38,709 nt of DNA. It comes from Microbacterium sp. ACRRU (GTDB lineage Bacteria; Actinomycetota; Actinomycetes; Actinomycetales; Microbacteriaceae). This document shows, in pieces, positions 16,050 to 23,478 of this stretch (positions are counted from its first letter, which is position 1; the number at the start of each line of letters is the position of its first letter). The notes beneath the pieces are model-generated. The model was not told the origin of the DNA and searched no databases. It saw nothing but the letters and a program-made list of their open reading frames with translations. The position numbers and the translations under genes are program-made. The stretch covers positions 1 through 38,709 of the forward strand of contig NZ_JAKRNI010000028.1 in NCBI RefSeq assembly GCF_022346945.1. The letters run 5' to 3'.

Positions 16050-16379
16050 TCAGATGGTGATGCTCGCGATTTGCACCGTGATGCGTGCGGATTTGTCGGG
16101 GTGTGCGGATCGCAGATGATCAGCGATGTCGCGGGCAATAGTGGGGGCGGGGCTGCTGTGGGTGGCGACTCGGGCCGATATGGTCGTGCGCTCGTTCGTG
16201 GTGCGTAGATTCACGATGGGCTCTGGGGCTGGTGAGGTGCCGAGGGTGGCAGCGATCGCTCGTGCGATTCGTGTTGGTGTGGGCGCTGAGGGGTACACGG
16301 CGGTAACTCCCGGAACGCTGAGGACGAGGGTGGTCAGGTCCTCCGGCTGCGGAGAGGGGGTGGGTTGTTCGCTACTCAT
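16050..16379 (-). CDS. Hypothetical protein of the sigma-Asp23 operon
   Basis: 109 residues, with a Pro/Ser-rich N-terminus then alternating strand and helix segments (LTTLVLSVPGVTAVYPS, RIARAIAATLG, TTISARVATHS, ARITVQIASITI). The pattern recalls one half of an Asp23-type domain, which would fit its place. Its ATG overlaps the stop of the Asp23 gene upstream (ATGA), so it is translated from the same message. I do not recognise a named family. Confidence 0.7.
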   Translation of the reverse strand: MSSEQPTPSPQPEDLTTLVLSVPGVTAVYPSAPTPTRIARAIAATLGTSPAPEPIVNLRTTNERTTISARVATHSSPAPTIARDIADHLRSAHPDKSARITVQIASITI

Positions 16380-16972
16380 CTGGCGTCGTCTCCTGCAGCC
16401 GCGTCGTGGATGTTTTCGACAGTGATGTTGAGGGCGTCGATGTGCAGCTCGGTGTGTTCGTGAAGGACCTTCATTACCTGTTCGCGGAGCTGGGTGAGCA
16501 GTGGTGGCATCGGCGTGTGTGTGGCGATGCTGACGGTGATGTTGACATGTACGGGGGCGTGTGGTGTGTCGGCTTCACCGGTGATTCGACATGCTCCGAC
16601 CAGGATGCCGGGGATGGTGTCGCTGACGTCACGGATGAGGGCACGTACGGCTCCTTCGGTGATGCTGAGGCTCACCAAGGGGTCGGGGTGGTGCAGGGGG
16701 AGGTCGCGTCCGGCCCGAAGCTCGGCGCCGATGTTGTTGATGATGTCGTTCAGCCAGGACGGGGGAGGAGCAGGCACGGTATCGGCGTCGTGTGCGATCA
16801 GATCGCGGGAGAGGTGGGAGACACGCTCGAGAGCGCGCAGCGCGTTGACGCACTCCGGGCACTCCTCGATGGCGGGGTCGTAGGGGGTGCGGTCGTGGGC
16901 GAGGTAGGTGCTGAGCTCGTCGAGGGTTTTGCCGCAGTCCAGGACGGTGCGGTCGGAGTTGGTGTCGGTCAT
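16376..16972 (-). CDS. Asp23/Gls24-family envelope stress protein with N-terminal zinc-finger-like motif
   Basis: 198 residues. The N-terminal 60 residues contain LDCGKTLDELSTYLAHDRTP and IEECPECVNAL, a His/Cys pattern like the zinc-binding anti-sigma (ZAS) motif. The rest is an Asp23-type domain (SITEGAVRALIRDVSDTIPG, VHVNITVSIATHTPMPPLL, INITVENI-like C-terminus). Asp23 proteins respond to envelope or alkaline stress. The start at 16972 overlaps the sigma-factor stop (ATGA) and has GGAGGG six bases before it. Coupling to an ECF sigma gene suggests that the N-terminal motif restrains that sigma factor (inference). Confidence 0.8.
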   Translation of the reverse strand: MTDTNSDRTVLDCGKTLDELSTYLAHDRTPYDPAIEECPECVNALRALERVSHLSRDLIAHDADTVPAPPPSWLNDIINNIGAELRAGRDLPLHHPDPLVSLSITEGAVRALIRDVSDTIPGILVGACRITGEADTPHAPVHVNITVSIATHTPMPPLLTQLREQVMKVLHEHTELHIDALNITVENIHDAAAGDDAR

Positions 16973-17544
16973 CGCCATCCCTCCATTCGGACTGTGATGT
17001 TCACTCGTGCTCGTGCGAGTTTGCCGCGTGCTTGGCCGGTGGTGACCCCCATTGCATCGGCAATGTCTTGGTAGCTCAGTCCCGCCACTTCGCGAAGGAG
17101 CCAGCATTGCCGCTGATCCTCGGGCAAGGCGTCCAACGCTTTGGAGAGTTCGCGCAGTTGCGCGTTGCGTATTGTCGTCTCCTCCGGGTCGTGTCCGGTG
17201 GCTGCATGGTCGGCCGGGAAGACTGTTTCCGGGGGGCGTTTTTTGAGGTGGGCGAATGCGCGTCTCGTGGCGATACGCATCATCCATGGCTTGGCTTGGC
17301 TCGGGTCACGCAGGGTGGGCAGTTTCTTCCAGGCGACGACGTAGGTGTCTTGGAGGATGTCGTCGGCGTCGGTGTAGCTGCTGACGATGCGAGCGATGTA
17401 GGCGCGCATGATGGGTGCGTGTCGGGTGATGAGGGTGCGAAAAGCGGCCACGTCCCCGTCGACTGCTCGCTGGACAAGCAAGTCGTCGGCTGCGGCGGCC
17501 AATCCTTGATTGGACGGAGAACCGCTGGTCGTGGTTGGGGGCAT
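16969..17544 (-). CDS. ECF-type RNA polymerase sigma factor (sigma-70 family)
   Basis: 191 residues with the two ECF domains. Region 2 includes DADDILQDTYVVAWKKLPTL and PWMMRIATRRAFAHLKK; region 4 includes LDALPEDQRQCWLLREVAGLSYQDIADAMGVTTGQARGKLARAR, the helix-turn-helix for the -35 element. ECF sigma factors switch on regulons in response to cell-surface stress. The ATG at 17544 is preceded by GGAG. It heads a three-gene coupled operon with the Asp23 protein and the 109-residue protein, and is divergent from small stress-type genes that may be its targets. Confidence 0.92.
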   Translation of the reverse strand: MPPTTTSGSPSNQGLAAAADDLLVQRAVDGDVAAFRTLITRHAPIMRAYIARIVSSYTDADDILQDTYVVAWKKLPTLRDPSQAKPWMMRIATRRAFAHLKKRPPETVFPADHAATGHDPEETTIRNAQLRELSKALDALPEDQRQCWLLREVAGLSYQDIADAMGVTTGQARGKLARARVNITVRMEGWR

Positions 17545-17607
17545 GGACTCCGCTTACCTTTTTTGTGACGATCGCACCGTGTCCGCGCTCATGTGTGTGA
17601 CGGTGCC

Positions 17608-17640
17608 GCTGCACATGCAGCGAGTGAATTTATACCGTAA
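17608..17640. promoter_or_regulatory. Divergent promoter region of the sigma-factor operon
   Basis: A palindrome GCTGCA-CA-TGCAGC (17608-17621) lies next to an A+T-rich segment that gives a -10-like TATAAA on the minus strand (17634-17629) and TATACC on the plus strand. Both divergent units could start here. No -35 consensus is evident, as expected if an alternative sigma factor is used. Confidence 0.4.
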
Positions 17641-17705
17641 GTCGACCGGCTAAGTGCTGCTTGCCCGTCCAAGCCCTCGATCCACTCGTGGAAGGACCAC
17701 CAGCT

Positions 17706-18026
17706 ATGACCACCTCCGACAACGACGCTGCTGCGGCGGCGAAAGACCGCTTCGAAGACGCCACCGACGCGCTGCAACACGCCTCCACGAACGGCAGCGA
17801 CGGCACCGCTCGTTCCGGCAGTCACGTCGCTGACCATGTCTCCGTCGAGATCGACGAGGCGAAACAGCAGGCCGAATCCGCCATCGACACGACCCTGCAG
17901 TCTGCAGTGAACGCCGTGGAGGGAGCGCGCGCCACCTACCAGCGGGACCCGAAGAAGGCACTCATCACGGCCGGCGCCGTCGCGATCGGACTCGTGGCCC
18001 TCGTCACACTGCTACGCCGCCTCTAA
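17706..18026 (+). CDS. Small membrane-anchored protein, DUF3618-like
   Basis: 106 residues: a polar, Ala/Asp-rich amphipathic N-terminal part (AAAAAKDRFEDATDALQHAS), helices rich in Gln/Ala (DEAKQQAESAIDTTLQSAVN), the segment ATYQRDPKKALITAGAVAIG and one C-terminal membrane helix ending LLRRL. The RDPxKA followed by a membrane helix resembles DUF3618 and ElaB-like proteins. It is probably a membrane-bound stress protein facing the cytosol. The ATG at 17706 follows GGAAGGA. Confidence 0.65.
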   Translation: MTTSDNDAAAAAKDRFEDATDALQHASTNGSDGTARSGSHVADHVSVEIDEAKQQAESAIDTTLQSAVNAVEGARATYQRDPKKALITAGAVAIGLVALVTLLRRL

Positions 18027-18079
18027 CAACTCCAGACCACCTATCGACCTCAGTCACACCCATAACGAAGGAGCAACCC

Positions 18080-18295
18080 ATGTCCACTCCCACCAACGAC
18101 GACGCGCAGCTGTCCGCCGACGAAGACTCCTACGAAGGCGCAGACGTCGAAGTCTCAACCGAGACCGACACCACCTCCAAGCCCGGCGGGCTCGGTGAAG
18201 ACGGAACCATTCCGAGCGACCCTAACGGTGTCGCCGCCGGGCACACCGGCACCGCCTCCAACTTCAACCCGGAAGAGGATGAGGACGCGCACTGA
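18080..18295 (+). CDS. Small acidic hypothetical protein
   Basis: 71 residues, strongly acidic and low in complexity (SADEDSYEGADVEVSTETD, NPEEDEDAH), likely disordered. A good AAGGAG ribosome site precedes the ATG. It follows the DUF3618-like gene by 53 bases and is probably cotranscribed. I recognise no family; such proteins occur in actinobacterial stress clusters. Confidence 0.65.
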   Translation: MSTPTNDDAQLSADEDSYEGADVEVSTETDTTSKPGGLGEDGTIPSDPNGVAAGHTGTASNFNPEEDEDAH

Positions 18296-18310
18296 CTGTA
18301 CGCTGCGCTG

Positions 18311-18373
18311 ACAGCTCGACGAGCACGGAGAAGTTCGATGTCCCCGGTGTGGGGCCCGTGCTCGTCGAGCTGT
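18311..18373. repeat. Perfect 18-bp inverted repeat with a 27-base loop
   Basis: ACAGCTCGACGAGCACGG (18311-18328) is exactly complementary to CCGTGCTCGTCGAGCTGT (18356-18373). The repeat begins 16 bases after the stop of the small acidic protein gene. The RNA would form a very stable stem. It may terminate the upstream transcript, or mask the start of the small ORF whose candidate GTG codons lie in the loop (18349) and in the right arm (18358). Confidence 0.8.
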
Positions 18374-18507
18374 GCGCGCATCACTTCACCCTCACGAACG
18401 AACGGATGATGCTGCTCGGCACCGTGACCCGCCTCACGGGCCGAGCCGTCGACGTCGTCGACTACGAACGTGTCGCGCAACACCTGCACGACATGGGGGT
18501 CATTTGA
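18349..18507 (+). CDS. Possible small protein (about 50 residues)
   Basis: The frame ending at 18507 reads VGPVLVELCAHHFTLTNERM, then MLLGTVTRLTGRAVDVVDYE and RVAQHLHDMGVI. It looks like a compact helical protein rather than random translation. The start is uncertain: GTG codons at 18349 and 18358 are possible, but neither has a clear ribosome site, and the frame stays open back past 18295. The inverted repeat overlaps the start region, so translation may be controlled. Family not recognised. Confidence 0.5.
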   Translation: MGPVLVELCAHHFTLTNERMMLLGTVTRLTGRAVDVVDYERVAQHLHDMGVI

Positions 18508-18538
18508 GGCTGCGCCAACGGGAGCGTCTGAGGGTGTG

Positions 18539-19669
18539 TTATCGGCGTAGCTGCCACCACTTTCGCCTGGGGTGTGGGCGTGGCGTTGACGGCTTTGGTG
18601 GGGAGGGCGCGTCAGGACCGTCGGCTGCTTCTTCGAGCCGGATTTGGCGGCCTTCTTTGACGTCGCTGCGCTCTTTCTCGGCCTGTTTTTTGCTCTTTCG
18701 GGTGTCGCGGGCGGGCAGCTGAATGTCTTCTTCGGCGGCGATGCCGCCTTGCAACTGGCGGCCGCGTTCGAGTTCGGCGTCGAACTCGGCGCCGAACAGG
18801 AGGGCGAGGTTCGCGATCCACAGCCAGAGCAGGAAGATGATGACCCCGGCGAGCGAGCCGTAGGTGCGGTCGTAGTTGGAGAAGTTGGCGACGTAGATCC
18901 CGAAGCCGGCGGTCGCTATAGCGAGGGCAGCGATGGCGATGATGGCGCCGAGGCTGATCCAGCGGAACTTCGGCTGTTTGGCGTTGGGGGTGGCGTAGTA
19001 CAGCACCGCGACGAGGAACACGATGACGAAGAGCATGACCGGCCATTTCGCGATGTCCCATGCGATTTGCACGCCCTGACCGAGGCCAAGGGCGTTGCCG
19101 ATAGCGGTAGTGACATCACCCGAGATGACGAGACCGAGCGCGACGAGGACAAGCGCTACCACGGCAATGACGGTGACCAGCAGCTGCATCGGGCGCAGCT
19201 TCCAGAAGGGGCGTCCTTCGTCGATTTCGTAGATGCGGTTCATTGCACGGCTGAAAGCGCCCACGTATCCGGATGCTGACCAGAGGGCGAGGGCGATACC
19301 GGTGACGAGTGCGATACCGGCGCCTCGAGATGACGCGATCTGCTCGATCGGTTCGCGGAGCGTGTCAGCGGCGTTGGGGGCGACGTCTTGGATGATGCCG
19401 ATGATGGCGTTGGCGGCGGCGTCGCCTTGGCCAACGACACCCAGTACGGAGAAGATCGCAATCAGCGCCGGAAATAGTGCGAGGACGGCGTAGTACACCA
19501 GGCCCGCGGCGGCGTCTGTGCACTGGTCAGCGGAGAATTCCCGCACTGTCTTTCGCAGCACGTACTTCCATGACCGCTTCGTCAGCTCGGTGGGAGAGTC
19601 TGGCTTCTCGTCAGCGTCCGGGTGCGGCGCATCCGCGCTGGTCTTATTGCCTGGTTTTTGCTTCAGCAT
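18539..19669 (-). CDS. YihY/BrkB-family inner membrane protein
   Basis: 376 residues with about six membrane helices. Family hallmarks are DAAAGLVYYAVLALFPALIA near residue 58, ALWSASGYVGAFSRAMNRIY near residue 130, and the final membrane section FLLWLWIANLALLFGAEFDAE. A charged cytoplasmic tail of about 80 residues follows, rich in Lys/Arg and Pro (PPKPSTPRPHPRRK). The family was once called RNase BN, but its members are transporters or envelope proteins of unsettled function. The ATG at 19669 gives a 40-residue polar N-terminus before the first helix. It is convergent with the small plus-strand genes. Confidence 0.9.
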   Translation of the reverse strand: MLKQKPGNKTSADAPHPDADEKPDSPTELTKRSWKYVLRKTVREFSADQCTDAAAGLVYYAVLALFPALIAIFSVLGVVGQGDAAANAIIGIIQDVAPNAADTLREPIEQIASSRGAGIALVTGIALALWSASGYVGAFSRAMNRIYEIDEGRPFWKLRPMQLLVTVIAVVALVLVALGLVISGDVTTAIGNALGLGQGVQIAWDIAKWPVMLFVIVFLVAVLYYATPNAKQPKFRWISLGAIIAIAALAIATAGFGIYVANFSNYDRTYGSLAGVIIFLLWLWIANLALLFGAEFDAELERGRQLQGGIAAEEDIQLPARDTRKSKKQAEKERSDVKEGRQIRLEEAADGPDAPSPPKPSTPRPHPRRKWWQLRR

Positions 19670-19993
19670 GTCCGTCCCGAGGGTTCAGAGCACACCGCGC
19701 GTGTGCGGGCGCATTTCAGTGTCCGACATCAGGTGCCCCCACTGCAGGGGCTTGCCTGCCCACAGGCACCGCGTCCCGTGGGCTCAAGAGTCCTCGAGGT
19801 CGGTTCGCGAACGCGCAGCGTCTACGAGCTGATTTGCCTCGCGTCGCGAGTAGCCAGTACGGAGAATCTGGCGGAAATGACGCCGTTGATGCCGGGGTGT
19901 AGGGGTCGGCCATAAGCGATAGGGAGGTGTTCCGCCGTGCGGGCGGCCCGAGTTTGGCGGGCTCCCTTTGCCCGAGCATCGGCCTAGCCTCCC
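19670..19993. other. Intergenic stretch with no convincing gene
   Basis: This 324-base gap separates the YihY gene from the response regulator, both on the minus strand. One minus-strand frame ending at 19784 reads FRQILRTGYSRREANQLVDA, then ARSRTDLEDS. This looks protein-like (helical, with a conserved-looking GYSxREANxLV), but I find no ATG, GTG or TTG start in frame, so it may be a decayed or split gene. A small hairpin TGCCTG-CCCA-CAGGCA lies at 19753-19768. Promoter elements for the YihY gene must lie here but are not clear. Confidence 0.4.
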
Positions 19994-20683
19994 TTATTTC
20001 CTTGGCGCTTCCATCACGTAGCCGGCGCCGCGAACGGTGCGAATGAGCGGCTCCTGGCCGGCGTTGGTCTTCCTGCGCAGGTGATGGATGTAGAGCTCGA
20101 CGACGTTGGAGCTTCCGCCGAATTCGTAGTTCCAGACGCGGTCGAGGATCTGCGCCTTCGACACCACGCGGCGTTGGTTGCGCATGAGGAAGCGCAGCAG
20201 CTCGAACTCCGTCGCCGTCAGCTGGATCTCGCGGTCGCCGCGCACGACTTCGTGGCTGTCCTCGTTCAGCGAGAGGTCGCCGACGCGCAGGATGGGCTCG
20301 GAGTCGCGGGTGAGGGCGGTGCCCGCGCGTCGCATGAGCCCGCGGAGGCGTGCGACGACCTCCTCGAGGCTGAAGGGCTTGGTGACGTAGTCGTCGCCGC
20401 CGGCGGTGAGGCCGGCGACACGGTCGGCCACGGAGTCCTTCGCGGTGAGGAAGAGCACGGGGACGTCGTTGCCCGAGTGCCGCAGTCGCTGCAGGACCGC
20501 CATGCCGTCGAGGTCGGGCATCATGACGTCGAGCACGAGGGCGTCAGGTTCGAAGTCGCGGGCGGCCTGCAGGGCGTTGAAGCCGGAGCCGGCGGTGCGC
20601 ACTTCCCAGCCCTCCATGCGCAGTGCCATCGACAGCAGGTCGGTGAGCATCTGCTCGTCGTCGATGACGAGCACGCGCGTCAT
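19994..20683 (-). CDS. OmpR-family two-component response regulator (orphan)
   Basis: 229 residues. The receiver domain (1-120) has the acidic pair D8-D9, the phosphoacceptor D52 in LVLDVMMPDLDG, the conserved Thr in LFLTAKD and the Lys in VTKPFS. A winged-helix DNA-binding domain follows (LTATEFELLRFLMRNQRRVVSK, VELYIHHLRRKT, IRTVRGAGYVME). It resembles PrrA/TcrX-type regulators. No histidine kinase gene is adjacent; both neighbours are unrelated, so its kinase must be elsewhere or the gene was moved. A copy of the recurrent palindrome lies 135 bases upstream. Confidence 0.93.
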   Translation of the reverse strand: MTRVLVIDDEQMLTDLLSMALRMEGWEVRTAGSGFNALQAARDFEPDALVLDVMMPDLDGMAVLQRLRHSGNDVPVLFLTAKDSVADRVAGLTAGGDDYVTKPFSLEEVVARLRGLMRRAGTALTRDSEPILRVGDLSLNEDSHEVVRGDREIQLTATEFELLRFLMRNQRRVVSKAQILDRVWNYEFGGSSNVVELYIHHLRRKTNAGQEPLIRTVRGAGYVMEAPRK

Positions 20684-20817
20684 TTCGCAACCACGACGGT
20701 GCCGGGGCTTTCTGCCAGATACGTCACAGACGAAGCATATGAGTGTCGGGCGGTCGTAATGCTGGCTTCAAGCGGCGCGAGGTCTGCACTGCTACCGCTT
20801 TGCGCCCCGGATTATTC

Positions 20818-20843
20818 GAAGCGGAACCGATCGGTTACGTGCC
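20818..20843. repeat. Recurrent 26-bp palindrome, copy 3
   Basis: Core GGAACCGATCGGTTACG contains the perfect palindrome AACCGATCGGTT, with CG on both sides and CC at the far end, as in copy 1. It begins 11 bases beyond the stop of the minus-strand gene at 20854 and lies upstream of the response regulator. Confidence 0.6.
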
Positions 20844-20853
20844 GTCGTGACGG

Positions 20854-21165
20854 TCAGATGATGTCGTAAGGCGACTCCTCATCGTCGAACACCTGCCCAG
20901 AATGGTTGCGCCACCCGTCGCCGCCGCCGTCGGCGAGGCCGCTATCAAGGCGCACTGTGGAGGAAGCGATGGTGATCGAACTTGCCGCCGCCGACACGAA
21001 GATGCTGAGACGTTCGCCCCCGTCCAGCGTGACCGTGATGAAGCCACCGCCGGCGCGCGTGGCGCCGAGAACCTGAGCCTCGATATCCCCGACGCTCTCC
21101 AACGGCGCGAGAGCATGGGTGGCACCATTCACGGTCAGCTGAACCCGTTCGATGCTCTGAGTCAT
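20854..21165 (-). CDS. Small hypothetical protein
   Basis: 103 residues from the ATG at 21165. It has a strand-rich N-terminal region (IERVQLTVNGATHALAPL), a TRAGGGFITVTLDGGERLSIF segment, then SSITIASSTVRLD and a Gly/Asp-rich acidic tail (GLADGGGDGW, FDDEESPYDII). It looks like a small cytoplasmic beta-rich protein. I recall similar proteins of unknown function in Microbacteriaceae but no family name. There is no ribosome site; a -10-like TACGTT ends seven bases upstream of the ATG, so the message may be leaderless. Confidence 0.62.
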   Translation of the reverse strand: MTQSIERVQLTVNGATHALAPLESVGDIEAQVLGATRAGGGFITVTLDGGERLSIFVSAAASSITIASSTVRLDSGLADGGGDGWRNHSGQVFDDEESPYDII

Positions 21166-21246
21166 GCGGTACAACGTAGATGTCGCTAGGTCTCACCGGC
21201 ATCGGGGTTGCACCATCGGAAAGCGCGTTGCACACTGCGACTGTTG

Positions 21247-21603
21247 TCACGCCTCTACCGGGTGATTCCGTCGGTCGGCGTCGCGCGCGAGTTGGTCCGG
21301 AGTGCGCCCGGCCGGCTCATCAAGCACGTGAAGTCCCTGTGGCGAGTTGGCGGCGTCGGTCAGCATCCGCAGCCAGGACGGGTTGAGCTGCGGTGTGTGG
21401 CCACCCTCGTATCTAAACGCCAGCTTGACTCCGGGGTACAGGTAGACGCTTGTCCGGCCACCGCCGAGGCTGATGTCGATCTTCCATGTGAAGGTGAACC
21501 GCTCCCCGCGGCGGATCTTCGCCACGATGACCGCCTGCAGGTGAGCGAGCTCCCGGTCATCGAAGTCGGCACTGACACTCGAGTCGTACGTGAATCTCCC
21601 CAT
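21247..21603 (-). CDS. DUF7882-like small protein, copy 3
   Basis: 118 residues starting MGRFTYDSSVSADFDDRELA, then LQAVIVAKIRRGERFTFTW, RTSVYLYPGVKLAFRY, and LNPSWLRMLTDAANSPQGL. It keeps the family's N-terminal MGxxxY, the DDRxLxHLxxV helix and the (K)LRR/IRR basic patch. It has a longer polar C-terminal tail than the others. The gene is divergent from copy 4, which lies 235 bases away. Function unknown. Confidence 0.78.
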   Translation of the reverse strand: MGRFTYDSSVSADFDDRELAHLQAVIVAKIRRGERFTFTWKIDISLGGGRTSVYLYPGVKLAFRYEGGHTPQLNPSWLRMLTDAANSPQGLHVLDEPAGRTPDQLARDADRRNHPVEA

Positions 21604-21838
21604 CGGAAACCTCCAACATCGGGACCCCCGGCGCGACCATCATGGCGAGAGGTCCCACACGCCGGAGGAACGACGTCCGTGTCAGCGTCTCAGACGACAC
21701 GTTCACCCCTGGACCCTTGCGAAAACCTTCCCGGGCTGTTGTGCAAATGTGAGCAACATCGCGGGTGCGATAATTCGGAGCGGCCGGGCGATTTCGCGAT
21801 GGCCCAGCCTCGAACGAGATGAAGGACACGCTCGCCCC

Positions 21839-22123
21839 GTGGGACGACTGATCTACACGCAAGACTCCAGCTACGACATCGACGACCGTATCCTCGCGCA
21901 CCTCCGCGTCGTCATGATGAACAAGCTCCGCCGCCGTGAAGGCTTCATGCTCCAGATGCCCACCACCGGCGGCGGCCGCTCCTCCATCTGGATCAGCCCC
22001 ACACGGGCCCTGCTCATGCAGTTCTACGGCGGCCGCGCACCGCAGCTCGACCGTGAGTTGATCGACAAGATGATGCACGACGCGAGTAGCGCCGACGGGC
22101 TCACCCTCTCGAACCGTCTGTAA
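21839..22123 (+). CDS. DUF7882-like small protein, copy 4
   Basis: 94 residues from a GTG at 21839: MGRLIYTQDSSYDIDDRILA, LRVVMMNKLRRREGFMLQM, RSSIWISPTRALLMQFY, and LDRELIDKMMHDASSADGL. It lacks the C-terminal tails of other copies, so it is close to the minimal family core. A GAAGGA sits 12 bases before the GTG, farther than usual. It is the only intact plus-strand member of the family in this window. Confidence 0.75.
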   Translation: MGRLIYTQDSSYDIDDRILAHLRVVMMNKLRRREGFMLQMPTTGGGRSSIWISPTRALLMQFYGGRAPQLDRELIDKMMHDASSADGLTLSNRL

Positions 22124-22207
22124 CGGCATCGCCACAGGTGATGTGGCGGGTGAATCTCGGACCGATCCGTTCTGTCTCCCCGGCGTCCGCGTTAGCGTGA
22201 CGCCGTA

Positions 22208-22375
22208 ACGAAGCCCCACCGCATCAGCCATCCTGCGGCAGCCCGCCTCGCCGGCGTCCCCCTCGAAAGCCTCGACGCATGGGCAGCCGTCGACCGGCAA
22301 GGACGCTACGACACCGCCGAGTTCAAACTCTGGACCGAAATACACGTGGCCGTCCGCTCAATCGATGGGCGCTAA
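22208..22375 (+). pseudogene. Small ORF without a standard start codon
   Basis: A frame of 55 codons ending at a TAA reads KPHRISHPAAARLAGVPLES, LDAWAAVDRQGRYDTAEFKL, then WTEIHVAVRSIDGR. Its composition and pattern (AARLAGVPLESLDAW) look like a genuine small helical protein. Upstream in frame there is a TAG at 22193-22195 and no ATG, GTG or TTG before the protein-like part; a GTG at 22197 is in another frame. Either a small frameshift has broken the gene or an unusual start is used. Confidence 0.4.
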
Positions 22376-22460
22376 GCCGGCGCCATCCCCGCGTCGAAAT
22401 AGGAGACGGGTCCGAATGCACCCTCTCGATGATCTGTTGCGCCTTGTAGGTTTCCTCATT

Positions 22461-22486
22461 GGTGCGATTCCGATCGGTTTTGCGGC
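22461..22486. repeat. Recurrent 26-bp palindrome, copy 4 (degenerate)
   Basis: GGTGCGATTCCGATCGGTTT (22461-22480) matches copy 1 at 12 of its first 14 positions, but two central bases (TT for AA) break the symmetry. It lies between the end of the small plus-strand ORF and the end of the first TniB-like gene. Confidence 0.5.
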
Positions 22487-22551
22487 GCGCGTGGCGGCGT
22501 CGACGAGGTGCCTGTGAATCGCGGCGATAGATGTCGCGGTGGGCGCGTCGT

Positions 22552-23478
22552 TCAGCGGCCGATGAGGAGGGCTTCCTGGGCGGCGTCGACGGCTTCGGGT
22601 GTGAGGTGGGTGTGCCCGTTGATGTCAAGAACACGTCGGATCTGCGTGACGAGGCGATCGGCGAGGCGGAAGTTCCCGTTGGTGGCGCGCACGATGGCGG
22701 CTAGGGCGGCGGTGTGCGCGAGCCCTGCATCGCCGGGGTCTGGTGAGGGGAGGTGTTGCGTGACGACGGCGGTGAGTTCGTCGCTGCGGAGGGGACGGTA
22801 TTCGTGGGCGAAGCCGATCCGGCTGTAGAGCTGGGGGTAGCGGGCGAGGCGTTTTTCGATTCCGGGCATGCCGATGAGGATGACGCCCATGTGGTGGCGG
22901 TCGTAGAAGTCGCGGGCTTGTTCGAGGCCGGCGGTCTTGAGCCTGTCGGCTTCGTCGATGATGAGCAGTTCTGTGTTTCCGCTGTGTTGGGATTCGGGGT
23001 GGACGTAGGGGTCGACGTGACCGTGCCGGGCATAATCAATGGCCCACGAGACTTGTTGGCACGCGCGGGGTAGGCCCTGATCGATCTGTTTGATGGTTGC
23101 GGCGACGGTGGGGGTGAAGAACGCTGTGCGACTCTGTTGGATGCCCTCGGGGACGGGAGGGAGCGGGCCACCGTTTCGGGCGAGCGGGTACCACTGTTCC
23201 CACTCGTCGGTGCCGGCATAGTGGCGGGCGGAGAGAGTCTTGCCGATGCCGGGTGGACCGTAGCAGAGACCGACGTACCGGTGTGAGCGTACGGTGTCGG
23301 CGAACTCCACGAATCGCCGGTGCTCTCGGGTGCTGACGAACGCGGGGCGGGTGTCGGAGTGTGGTGGGGGCGCCTGGGTGAACTCGTCGAAGGTGCCGTT
23401 GAGGAACCGTCGCCCGTCGTCGTCCGCGCCGACGAGGACGGATACTGGCTTTGCGACGGTCGGTTCAGTCGCTGGCAT
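22552..23478 (-). CDS. tniB: TniB-like AAA ATPase, module 1
   Basis: 308 residues. Walker A GPPGIGKT lies near residue 77 and Walker B LLIIDEAD near residue 172, followed by GVILIGMPGIEKRLARYPQL and a YSRIGFAHEY segment typical of transposition ATPases (TniB, MuB and TnsC group). The protein would bind ATP and target DNA and activate the transposase. It carries an N-terminal extension of about 50 residues (TFDEFTQAPPPHSDTRP) that the module 2 protein lacks. Its start overlaps the transposase end by 14 bases. Confidence 0.88.
   Translation of the reverse strand: MPATEPTVAKPVSVLVGADDDGRRFLNGTFDEFTQAPPPHSDTRPAFVSTREHRRFVEFADTVRSHRYVGLCYGPPGIGKTLSARHYAGTDEWEQWYPLARNGGPLPPVPEGIQQSRTAFFTPTVAATIKQIDQGLPRACQQVSWAIDYARHGHVDPYVHPESQHSGNTELLIIDEADRLKTAGLEQARDFYDRHHMGVILIGMPGIEKRLARYPQLYSRIGFAHEYRPLRSDELTAVVTQHLPSPDPGDAGLAHTAALAAIVRATNGNFRLADRLVTQIRRVLDINGHTHLTPEAVDAAQEALLIGR

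Noticed and set aside
18539..19669. YihY-family protein as ribonuclease BN
   Set aside because: The old RNase BN name for this family was a misassignment; the sequence is a multi-helix membrane protein without nuclease motifs.
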